NCBI GenBank assembly: GCA_015179045.1
Contig: WHUZ01000063.1
Coordinates: forward strand, 248,001 to 312,000
Length of the DNA stretch: 64,000 nt
From: Kalaharituber pfeilii
Taxonomy: Eukaryota > Ascomycota > Pezizomycetes > Pezizales > Pezizaceae
Direction: 5' to 3'
Shown here: positions 9,766 to 20,179 of the stretch, piece by piece
Numbering within the stretch: the first letter of the stretch is position 1
How the letters are laid out: each line of letters starts with the position of its first letter
The notes under the pieces: generated by a model
What the model was told of the DNA's origin: nothing
The model's database searches: none
The model's input: the letters and a program-made list of their open reading frames with translations, nothing else
Made by a program: the position numbers and the translations under genes

Positions 9766-12636
9766 TCAGTTGCATGCAGATGCTGAAGCTAGGGTTTCCG
9801 GGTCACTCACCGAGAGGAGAGCATTAGGTGGTAGCTTCATATCCTCCGACCGATATTGAAGTTCAGGCCCAACTGCACATCAAGTCAGCCTACTTGAAAA
9901 GATGAGCAAAATTATCACGCGGAGCTGTGGGAAGCTACTGTGATCTGTAGTGATATAATCCCTAAACGGTACAGGCAAAGTAGCAATCTCATCAAGAAAG
10001 CCTTTTGCACCTTTGTCATTTCCAATTTGCAGAATCTGGTAAACAATTGCTAGTTATCACCGGCTCATGTTATGCTTAGTTAGCGAATACTTCAAGGGTT
10101 GACAAAGAATAGGACACAAAGACTCACAGGCTGGTCCATTGCCCGCCTTACCGGACAATATTGCATTCACTGAATTCTTGAGGACGCTCTCCAAATGTTG
10201 CCGAGATTCACCTTCAGGCTGCCCGTCGCAGAGGAGCAGGATGAGCTGGGGCTTGTCCTGCGTAAATTTGACTGCTGCTTTATCACCGTACAAGTGCGGC
10301 TTCAATATTTTTTGGTGCAAAGCATGCCCAAAACGCGAAAGCCCTGTCATTTCGTGCGAGCCCATAATCTCCATTACCTTCTTGGCAGTTACATGTTCAT
10401 ACGTATCTGGTGAATTTAGAAAGGAAACCCTCCGAATGCCCCCAACAACCTCGTTGGAAGAACAAAACCTGGCTATGATATGTACGGTATTCCAGAGAAT
10501 AGTCTTGCGAGTTCCATTTTGCTCGAATTCCATCGAAGTACTGTCATCTTCACCCGTTTTTGTTAGTCCTTTCGTAACCTCCTTTCCACCACAGAGTCAG
10601 GAAATACCAAGCAGCATGATAATGTCATATAACGCCAATACTGAGGCCTGCGCGGCAATTTCCGGGGATAGGTCAAGCTCGCTGGAAATATAGCTGGCCA
10701 GTTCTGTTCCAACAAGGACTGCTTTACGAAATCCATTGGGATAGAAGTAATGAATTCCCGGGTTTTTCGACGCAAAGGTTTGAAGTTCATTCATGACAAG
10801 CTCATCTAATGCGGGGGTTACAAGCTTAGTATAAGCCTCATTATCCAGGGAAACGTTATCAATAGTCCCGCGGTTTAGCTTCAAGCTGGAATCCTCTGCT
10901 TCGTCTTCGTAAGATGTATAGGAAGGGAACGTAAAGGATGCAATATCTATCAAATGATTTGCCAGGTGGGTTTTTAGCATATTAAGGCTACGGCATTAAG
11001 AGCAAATGGGACAGCTCTGCTCTGAGCGCGCCGCACTCTCGCATTGACTGGAAAAAAGTGCCAGTTCGTCCCTGGAATGTCCGGAAACTGGAAAAGTCTC
11101 ACTGTGAACATGTTTTAGATGCTCATGAAACAATGAGCGACTGCCACAGGTGTATCGACACGAGCCAATGCTGCAAACCCACTCTCGTCTATGATATTGA
11201 ACCTCGTGGTCCCACCAATCATTTTGGTGTGTGAAAAGATGGTCTGGTTGGTAGCACCCTTTGAAGGTACAAATGTATGGTTGCAGATCGCGCAGAACGT
11301 GTGTTCTAGAAACGAAGAATGATTAGTGTTGCTATGAGGGGGCATATTCACCTGCGCGAGACACACCTACCTCCAGGCGCGATGATTAGTAGGGCAGATA
11401 ATATCAAAGCAGTATGGACACGGGAAATGCCTAGGTTTGCCGGAGAAATCGGCGAAGGCCTTTGGTGGCGGGGGTATTTGGTATTGAGGATCTTGTGCAT
11501 TTTCGCTACATGTCCTAGCAACCGAGGTGACTTCCGATTGTCCACTGCTGAAGTCTGCCTCCTGTGCAGCAGTTAGGAGAGTTTTGCTCACTTCTTCAGC
11601 TTGCTTGACTCTTATGGGTTCAATGTAGGTGGTAGCTGTCGTGACTCTTATGGGTTCAATGTAGGTGGTAGCTGTCGTGACTCTTATGGGTTCAATGTAG
11701 GTGGTAGCTGTCGTTTCTGAGAGGATAGCAAAGGAAGGTGCGACCGAAGTATACGTGTCCCATCTTGCTATTCCTGGCGCTTCTACTTCAATATTATGGC
11801 TGGTAGTGACAGTGCTTCTTTTATTTACTCCAATAATCTTGTCATTATGGGATTGTGAGTATATGAACTGCTGGCGGCGACGCAGATTTGCTTGCACCAG
11901 CCTAAGCACAAGGAATTCTGGGGTTTTGCGGTTATGCTCGTACTTGCCCTGCCGATTCGATTCATTCTGAGGGGTGTGTGAATAGAATTTGTCCTTGATA
12001 CGCTGCGTCTCGATAAACTCGAAATGAGAAACGTCAATCTTAGCCAATTTGTAGACCTTATCTCGGGCTGCCGGGCGTCGTATAAGCATCGAAAGTTTAT
12101 ATAACGCAGTGACAGCATGTGAGATATCATCACATACGTAATCAAGATCGCTTTGCTCAATGCTACTAGCACTGCCATCTGTTGATTGCTGTGCTGGAGA
12201 TGCTGGTTGGGTTTCTGAATCTGAGGAAGAATATCCAGAATTTTCGACTATATGAGGCTCAGTTAATAGAGTCATCACTGTTGATTCAATCCTATATTAG
12301 CCCAATAAATACAGCAGATATACGGAGGTGGAGGTCACCTTCCACCAGCAGTTTCTGTAGTCTGTATAGTACGTCATAGACTTTTGAAGCAATATGCGAT
12401 GCATAACGAAGTCGGTGCTCAAGTGAAGCTCGCCCTGAGCGATGTGCACCAACATTCGCAGCCCAAACTCTGAACCTCCCCATTTCATCCGCCAACAGCA
12501 CCTTACTCTCATCATTGAGGCTGGTTGACAGGGTTGTGGATTCAGAGGATTCAACATGATCGATATCAGCGCACAACTGTTTGAACTTGAATAGTATATC
12601 TCGGTAAAGAGCCTGGAATGTGGCCTCCGCGGCCAT
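9766..12636 (-). CDS. C2H2 zinc-finger ('acuF-like') plus von Willebrand A protein with one in-frame stop
   Basis: Six exons (12636-12339, 12277-11371, 11305-10608, 10547-10128, 10049-9939, 9872-9766) sum to 847 codons with every junction in phase. The N-terminus (RFRVWAANVGAHRSGRASLE, then DISHAVTALYKLSMLIRRP) matches the helical N-terminal region of fungal 'oxidoreductase acuF-like C2H2 zinc-finger' proteins. The family's CPYCFDIICPTNHRAWR to THVLRDLQPYICTFKGC segment follows around residue 385. A von Willebrand A domain starts near residue 635 with the MIDAS DDSTSM, a second metal-site Thr (EMTGLS) and the LLCDGQPEGE strand. A TAA at 10998-10996 (codon 505) interrupts the frame between CPICS and CRSLNMLKTHLANH, exactly in conserved zinc-finger sequence. 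The frame is otherwise open on both sides, so it is a very young pseudogene, a sequencing error, or a read-through/truncated product. Function of the family is unknown. Confidence 0.8.
10996..10998 (-). other. in-frame TAA inside the C2H2-vWA reading frame
   Basis: The minus strand reads TGC TCT TAA TGC CGT, giving CPICS-stop-CRSL. Conserved sequence continues in the same frame for 342 codons after it, including intact intron junctions. A single C-to-T change from CAA (Gln) would explain it; CpA to TpA is also the change favoured by RIP. No intron that removes the stop while keeping CPIC is apparent. Confidence 0.8.
11607..11714 (-). repeat. three exact 36-bp coding repeats
   Basis: Three head-to-tail copies of a 36-bp unit encode TTATTYIEPIRV-type 12-residue repeats in the linker of the C2H2-vWA protein. 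The copies look identical at nucleotide level, which suggests slippage or recent unequal exchange. Confidence 0.9.
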
Positions 12637-12639
12637 TGT

Positions 12640-13206
12640 TAATTTGGATTAAATACGAAAGATCCTTCTGCCCTGGATTTGCGGCCGGGCCTAGACTCTC
12701 TGCCGTTTTGCGTGAGTATTTGTATTTTCGCGTCAAATGAATATATTTCTCATAGCGTTCATGGAGATTGCGTCTGCGAAGAGCACAAGTCTCTTCCTAC
12801 GACAGGAGCTTTCCTTGCTAGAAGACCACCAACTCTTGATGTGTTCTCGTGCCCAGACTATGATATTATATTCGGCCTCAGCCTTGCTTGACCGTATGAC
12901 GCGTCAGAACATTTACCCCGCATGCGGCTGTGCCCGAAGCAATCAAAAATTTATCGGAGCATCTTGTGCTACAGTAAGTTTATCACACAAAATGCAGCAC
13001 AATCTAGTCGCAATTATTGAGCTCGTGCAAGAACTGGTTGTGCAATACACTGCTATTTACGGTTTTACTTTGCTCTCCTCATCAATGTACGGAGGGCCCC
13101 TTTAATTGGCTATTAATTTCCTGTTCAATCTGCCAGCTACTTGACACTAAGTATTGTGTGATACCGAACAGCGCAGCGTCGACCACAGCCAAAAAGATTA
13201 CACACC
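12640..13206. other. divergent intergenic region with TIR-like motif
   Basis: Between the divergently oriented C2H2-vWA gene and the DUF7580-type gene lies about 570 bp. At 12842 it contains TGTTCTCGTGCCCAGACTAT, the terminal repeat of a MITE family seen complete at 44746-44820. A related sequence at 25480 shares about 60 bp further inward, so a transposon fragment probably sits in this promoter region. Confidence 0.5.
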
Positions 13207-15539
13207 ATGGTTACGGGTTTGAGTGCGCTGGATTAATATTGGGGATCTTTCCACTCGTCGTTGAGGGTCTAAAACTATATGCGGAGGGGTTTAGGACAAT
13301 ACAAGGAGCCCGCGGATATTGTAACAAATTGAACCAGTACAGTCTAGATCTCAGTATAGAGGAGACAAAATTCAAAAATACATGGACGAGAACCATTGAA
13401 TTAGCTTTAGCACAAAGTTCCTCCCTCAAACAACAGCCTTCGAAACTCAACCTTGCGGCATTCATGACACAAGAGCAAACTGTGAATACCGGAATTGACT
13501 TGGACACGTTATTGGCACTTGCGCTACCTAATTGTGACCCACAAGCAAGATCAACGATTGAAAAGACCATGACCGACTTGTACAGAACCTTGGAGCAGGT
13601 GAAGGAAGACTTTCTGATTGAAAAAGAATCAATAGTATGTTGGTTGAACTCAGTTTTGCTAAATCTTTTGTTTTCCCCCTTGATGCTGACGGTTCCTCAC
13701 CTGGTTATTTGTTGCTTTTGCAGCCTGATAAACGTTCCCTGAAAAAATGATGAAGATGCTCAAAACCGAGCTCAACTCTGATTATCGCACAGAGCAACTC
13801 TCATATATCTGTCGTCGGAATGAATCTCTGCACACATTAGTGAACGGGCAGTACCCTAGTATGTCCTCGGTTGCAAGCGGGCATGGAAAACAAAGGCTGG
13901 ATGCCACTACTCGGACCAAAGTATCAAACGCCATACAAAACCAAGCAAAAATCCTACATAAGGTTATGAAAGAAAAACTGATGGCTTTGGGATGTTGCAG
14001 GGTAAATCCAATTTAAGCTATGCACGTACAATATATTTCAACTAATGAGCAGTTTTAGATACCTCATGCGACCTGCTTGCAACTTGAGACGCGGTCAACG
14101 GGCAGCCGAGCAGGAACTAGATTTAAAGCCTGTTTTTCGCTTGAGTATTCCTTAACCCCAGAAGGGAAGTCCGATGTCTGCTGGGATCTGGAACTGGAGG
14201 TTATCAATATGCCCCAGACCGGCGAAATGGAGAACAGAGGTAGCATTCCTCGATCAATTCTTTTGTTCGGGAATTGAGTGGAAATACTCATAGTTATCTA
14301 ACTGGCAGTCCATTCTAATACTCTGACGCCGAACCATGCTCAGGCAACCAATTCCCGGTCATGGTATGTAATTTCATCGTCAATTTATATCAGAGCGGCC
14401 TGGGCAGCTAACCTTTTTTTCATTACCAGTGACATATCAATAGTCAATACACCTGATTGCCAGTTACCTCTAGAGGAGCCTTATCAGAAAAGTCGCCTTT
14501 CCGCCGGTCAAGGTCGGGGACGAAACTAAAATCAGCAGCAATAAAAATGCTCCAAGAGACCTTTTCCCGAAAAGAGATGTCAAAGACACAAGAGGTGCAA
14601 CAATGTTCACCTTCTGGTCTCAATCATGAACCTCTCAGTATGTCAGTGGAGGAAACTCCACAAATTCTGATACTGGATGACGGTGGTTTTATTTCCTTCC
14701 CACAGGACCAAGGTCATCTTACAGACAGGGGTTGTCTTCGCTGCACCTTCCCGAATCAAGCACCTGTTGCCTGCCTCTGCTCCGCTCTTGGAAGTGCAAG
14801 TTCTGAGAAACATCATGAACGCTGTATTGGTGTTCTGTCAAGTTCATCAAATGAGAAAATTCGGGTTTGTCCAAGAAAAGGTCGGGGTCTCAATCCGCAA
14901 CTCAAGAAAACTATTTCTCTTGGGATGCTATTAACAGGAAATGTGCAAATGGTCACCAAGAAACCACCAAGAAAATTTAAGCTGCAATTGGCTGTGCTGC
15001 TTGCCTCATCAATGACACAACTTCATGGAACTAACTGGCTGGATGATCTCTGGGGTAGTCGTGATATCTTCTTTCGACTGGATATGAATGGAAGTGCTGT
15101 CCTGCAAGAACCCTTTGTGCAACAGGTGTTTGATGGGGGACTGAGTGCTGGCGTCTTGAATGCTACAAAAGATGACGATTGGAAAAAGGTAATAATGTGT
15201 AATAAAATGCTCTTTTTCCTCGGCATTGTTTTACTCGAGGTTCACCACTGGAAATCCTTCGATATGCTTCAGACTGAACTGGAAAATGACTATAAAAGCG
15301 AACTAACCAAAGCAGAGGCCATTTTCCACCTAGTAAAGAAAATCTTTGAGGATGCTGGGGACAACTATGGGCGCGTTGTGAAGAGATGTCTTCAAGGCTT
15401 AGATCTTGGGGAAACCGAGCTTACACACGAGGGCTTCAAGACTGAGGTATACCAGCAAATTGTCATCCCTTTAGAGGTGGAGTTGAAAAACTTCTTGGGG
15501 GTTAAGACAGTCGAGGAGGCATTTAACATGGGTAAATGA
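13207..15539 (+). pseudogene. DUF7580-type fungal protein with frame breaks
   Basis: The N-terminal signature GFECAGLILGIFPLVVEGLK and the C-terminal block LAVLLASSMTQLHGTNWLDD, then CNKMLFFLGIVLLEV and YGRVVKRCLQGLDL, match the large fungal family annotated as DUF7580. Visible introns include 13634-13723 and one starting at 13999-14001 and ending near 14058; the latter joins LGCCR to IPHATCLQLETR as expected of the family. Two defects are visible. The only nearby ATG (13207) is one base out of frame with GFECAGL. After the first intron, an A6 run (13742-13747) shifts the frame: SLKK ends in a stop, while the adjacent frame continues MMKMLKTELNSDYRT. One extra A would restore it. It may be a recent pseudogene or carry assembly errors. 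Related proteins are often called prion-inhibition/HeLo-like; function here is unknown. Confidence 0.7.
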
Positions 15540-16084
15540 ATTATCACGGTTATAATTTCTGGGGATTTTATCATGTTGAATCCCCCCCTCCCTCCTTCAA
15601 GTGCGTATTCCTAAGTTTGGTGAATGGTACCTACGCCATTTAACTAAGAGCCTGGAATTGCCGAATTGTACTTTTAGCACCTAATTTTATGTACATATAT
15701 ATTCAAATATACCCTTATCTAAAGTCACTTTGGAGAAATCGGAGAATGTAGGCATGGCACTGGAAAGATAGCAGTAGCAACTCTAGCAACTCTAGCAATA
15801 GCAATGCCATCATGTCGGATTCGGAAGGGGCAATAGCCAAATCGGAAAACCAGGACAGTGAGGCAGAGCGAGAAGCTAGGACCTACCCTAAGTTACCTAT
15901 ACGAAGAAAAATAGTGAAAATAGAGCATTATGTAGGTAAAATAACATGCGATAGCATGAAAAAGAGCAATATCCGAAAGACAATATCCATTTCCACTAAT
16001 ACATGTACTGTCGCTTACCTAATAGTTGATGCAATACAGTGATAGTAAATTCAACAAACGCCACGCTATCAGGTGTGATTTAGG
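15540..16084. other. intergenic; possible small coding remnant at 15812-16042
   Basis: A 76-codon frame starting MSDSEGAIAKSENQDSEAER has an acidic then basic composition but no family I recognise and no obvious splice partner. The rest is AT-rich spacer. Confidence 0.25.
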
Positions 16085-17215
16085 GGGACAAAAAAAAAAA
16101 AAAACTACTAGATATCAAAAAAATCTTACCAAAATAGTGCATATGTATATATTCACTGCTGACATTTGGATACCCGTTAATAACCCCAATCCGCCTCCGG
16201 CTATCAACGCCCGTACCAAGTCCCTCCGTACCTGAGCTCACATCGTGTCAAACAACTCACCAACCTAAATGTATACACTTCAACTATAATAATAATGATA
16301 TCCAACAAAGAATTATGTATTTCTTCCTTCCATGAAATCCCCCAAAAACTCAAAACCAAAAAAGCTTATTCCTGTTCCGTTCCGTCTAATTGACTTTAAA
16401 TACAACAAAAAAAAACCCATCACATCGCACTAACAAATTACCCTGAAATTCACCGATAACAGACACAGATATATATACATACAGACAGTGGTAGGCAGAA
16501 AATTTACGGTCCATGCCATGTAGCTAAATACATACATATATATATATACATAGTTGAATAAATATTTATCACTGACATTCAGATACCATTTAATATCCCT
16601 CCTCAATATACACTCATCGTCATCCCCCGCCGTAACAAGTGCCTGCATACCTTTTCGTCCTCATCATGTCAAACAACCCCCCCCCCCCCCCCCCCCCCCC
16701 CCAGCGTAGATATATGTGCTTCAAGTATAATATTTTTTTTTAAAAAAAAGGCTATGTATTTCTTTCTTCAATAAACCAAAAACCAAAAATCCAAAAAACA
16801 TCTTTATCCGGAATTATTACCATTCCCTGTTCCGTTTGGTCCAATTGACTTTATACACAACAACCCCTAGGTACCAGTTATTACATCTAAGCAAAAACGT
16901 CACTAATACATTACCCTGAAAAATCACCGATACCCCACACCCACATACAAAACATAAAGACAGTAGTAGCAGAAAGTTTACGGTCCAACTAAATACATAC
17001 ATACAATATACATAGTCAATTGTATATTTACCACCAGCATTTTGATACTCTCTAGCATCCCTCCTCAATACACTCTCATTCCCTCCTCCCGCCGTAGCAA
17101 GTACCTCTATACCTTTTCGTCCGCATCATGTTAAACAACTACGAACCTAAATGTATGTTCTTCAAGTGTAAGGAGACTTTTTTAAAAAAAAAGCTATGCA
17201 ATTCTTCAATAACGT
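16085..17215. repeat. diverged tandem repeats of about 430 bp
   Basis: At least two complete units and partial units at both ends can be aligned by eye. Each has the same order of landmarks: CATC(A/G)TGTCAAACAAC, a T/A-rich run, CTATGTATTTCTT, CCTGTTCCGTT, a (T/C)AATTGACTTTA box, ACCCTGAAA(A)(T/A)TCACCGATA, TTTACGGTCCA and TCCCTCCTCAATA. Units begin near 16241, 16661 and 17121. A similar tail precedes the first. No coding capacity is visible. Confidence 0.7.
16677..16702 (+). repeat. poly-C run (26 C)
   Basis: An uninterrupted run of about 26 cytosines occupies the place where the neighbouring repeat units have a short CAAACAACT(A/C) sequence. Its exact length is likely to be unreliable in sequencing data. 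Confidence 0.85.
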
Positions 17216-17464
17216 ACTGACTTCAGAAATAAATAAAGACCAAAAAAAAAAGGCCCCAAAAATATGTCTATGCACTGCTATCCCATGTTCTTCTGCGCAC
17301 ACTTCAACAACAAATGACAACAACCCTCTGCAATCACTCCAACCAAAAACACGCACTAATGATAGATGACCATGAAGACCCACCAACACACGAACACACA
17401 CTCGGATACACACACTGTGCACCGCCCGTTTATCAAAATTTAATCCAACTCACGCTCTTCCTGC

Positions 17465-19757
17465 TCACACCCTCCTATTCCTTCCCCCCTCACTGTCCCC
17501 CTTGCTACCCCTCACACCGGCCCCACTCCTCCCCTGCTTCTCCGCCTTCATCTCATCAATCTCCTTTCTCACCGCCTCAATCACATCCCTCTCCACATCC
17601 TCCGGGACGCCCAACGGCCCCGGCTCCAAATTCGCCTTGGACACATTCATCCTATACAATCTCTTCAACCCCGGCGCCTCCTTCTCCTCCTGCTCCTTCT
17701 CCTCCTTCTCCTCCACCTCCTTCTGCTTCTGCCACGCCGCGATCCTCCTCTTCTGCAACTTGATCAGAAACCCGCGGCCGTAGGGCGAATGGAAGTACAG
17801 CCAAAGCGCAGCGATGCCTACGTGCGTGTAGAAATACATGCGCGTCCAGACGAGGATCGACGATTTCAGGTCGAGGATGAGGAACGGCGCGGTCACGTAC
17901 GAGAAGCTGAGCTGCGTCACGATGCACCCGAGTAGGTCGTACAGGCGTTTGTAAGGGCCCGCAGTGATGCCGTCGGGGGAGAGGAACAGGGGCCGGATGT
18001 AGCGGCGGAGGTCTAGTGGGTGTTAGTGTTTGTTCTTGGGATGAGATGAGAAGAGGGGCAGCGTACATTTGGCGACGGTTTGGATGAAGGCGCCACTGAC
18101 AAAGGTGAGGTAGTAACCTGGAGAAATTCCGTGCCAGAGAGCTACATCACAGAAATGTGAGCAAAAAGAACCACAGTATGGCAATAAGGGACACCGCGGC
18201 ACTCACCACTCGTTGCAAACGTTCCAATTGTGCTTCTAAATCCCGGCTTCTTCCCTTTTGGCGTAATCCTCAAATAGACATAATTCTTCAACCACGAGTT
18301 CGTATTCATATTCCACGCCTCCAAATACGCCCTTGCGTTCTCCGCCGTCTCTAGCTTCAGCGGCTCCACGTTCGTTACCCTATCCCACTTGATCTTGCCC
18401 GAGACCGCGTCCACGCCATTATACCCAATTCCCGTCAATATACATGCACCCTCCGTGAGCGTCCATGCACCGTAGTACTTCAATCTCGCCGCGAAACTGA
18501 AGCCGTAGAGATATAGGATGCGGGCTGGGGGTGAGAGTTTGGTGAAGGACGGGCCCAGTAGATATTCCTCGGAGAACCATGCGCGGAATTTGATAGTGAG
18601 GACGAACCAGGCAATCGCGGACAACAGTTTGATGGTGGCGGGACGGGAGGAGCTTGGAATGCGGCGCTTCGATCTGGGTTTTGGACGCGAGGTGGAGGAG
18701 GTAGGTGGGGGGGAGTCGAAGATGGTGCAGTCGAGCCAGCGGGCGTATTCAGCGTAGTCGAAGGAGGGGCCGGCGAATAGGGAGGGGAAGAAGAGCTGGG
18801 AAGGGGGTTAGTGGGGATAAGAGAGGGTTAATGGCGAGAGGTGAGGGAGACATACGACGTAGCTGAGGTAGTCGAGGATACCGGGCATCTTGGTAATTTT
18901 GCGGCTTATTTGGTGCGGAGTAAGATCCTGAAGGTATGAGGGAATGATTGTTAGTTTCAGGAAATTAATGAGAGTCTATCTTTGCAAAGAAATAACATAC
19001 GGAATCTGGAAGTCTTCCATCGTGTACGGACCAGCAGAACGATGTCAACTGTAAGAAGCAATAAAAGTTAGATTTCTGATTTTTCAACACAATGACTTCG
19101 TCATAAACAATTTACCTTCATAACCAGCACCATTTGTGCACCAGTGATATCCACCACCCCCGGCTTCGGGAACAGCTCTCTATACGCATGCAAATAGAGC
19201 ATATGCGTCATTAACCCTGCAAATGCAACCCACGGCATGTACGGGCTTTTGAAGTATGCCGCGAGGAAGTATGTTGCCATGGAGCTCCCGATCAACGTTA
19301 GGAAGCCGGTCCAGAGAGAGAAAATCCCCGTGCAGACGAAAAGAGAAACCCTAGAATCCTTTGTTAGTTATTGTCTGATGGCAATTGATAAATATCCTTA
19401 CGAGATGATGAAAAGATTCTTTTTCCATGGTTCGGCGTCCGGTAGGCGCTTCAGTACCCCCGCGAGGGGGTACGAGAGGATCATGCTGAAGATTAACTTC
19501 ACTACGGCGCAGTGTTAGCAATAAGCAATACCCAGCAGTATATATTCCAAAGGGATAGATAACATACGCTCATCTTTGGATACTCCACTGCCGGCGGAGA
19601 GCGCGGCGAATGCTGTACGCGATTGAATCCGAAGTCAGCTCGACGTCGACGTCATGACGGGCAACGAAAAGGCTAGGGACATGTGGGGCCCGCGACCCTG
19701 CGTCTGGGATGACGATATGGGGAATAAGCACTAACGTCTGTCGATGAAAGCCAGCAT
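17465..19757 (-). CDS. ALE1: lysophospholipid acyltransferase, MBOAT family
   Basis: Nine exons (19757-19736, 19612-19568, 19501-19402, 19350-19116, 19048-19001, 18927-18856, 18795-18207, 18141-18067, 18012-17465) give 577 residues with all phases consistent. The protein begins MLAFIDRPFAALSAG and has many hydrophobic segments, as expected of an ER membrane-bound O-acyltransferase. Hallmarks are LFFPSLFAGPSFDYAEYARW, WNMNTNSWLKNYVYLR (near residue 336) and the catalytic-His motif ATSALWHGISPGYY (His near residue 374). These match yeast Ale1/Lpt1, which acylates lysophospholipids in the Lands cycle. The C-terminus carries a charged Glu/Lys coiled-coil tail (KQKEVEEKEEKEQEEKE) facing the cytosol in related proteins. 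The 22-nt first exon was chosen because it alone gives an ATG in phase with the conserved PFAALS segment. Confidence 0.93.
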
Positions 19758-20179
19758 CTGGTGATTACTTGCACCCGCGCACAATCAAGGTCGTCGTCTG
19801 GTGAAACTGGGGGGCACTGGGACCGCGCCGCTCCGGATGGCCGCCCTGGCTTTTTATATCCCGCGCCCTCTGTGTTTTTTTCCCTCGCAGCCTGTTCTTG
19901 AAGATAAAGCCGTCGGCGTCACATTGCCAGCGATCCTTGGCCCGGCTGCAGCTCAACAAATGTGTCGCCCGAATGGTCAATAGGGCCGCATCCCAACACG
20001 GCAGCTGATCCCCGCACGCGGCGCGGGCATCTCGGCGCTTGGCGCTTGGCGGCGTCCGCTGAGTCAGCAGGCCGGCTTGGCGCTGAGAAGTTCGCCGGCC
20101 CAGCGACGCAGCGTGCAGACCCCACCAAGTGCGCTCCGCCGCCCCTCCGCCTCCCCCCGCCCCCGAGTGTCGAGCAGCG
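19758..20179. promoter_or_regulatory. shared divergent promoter of ALE1 and RSM10
   Basis: The start codons of the two head-to-head genes are 422 bp apart, so this interval must hold both promoters and 5' leaders. It is GC-rich near the uS10m side. I did not identify a TATA box or specific factor sites with confidence. Confidence 0.6.
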
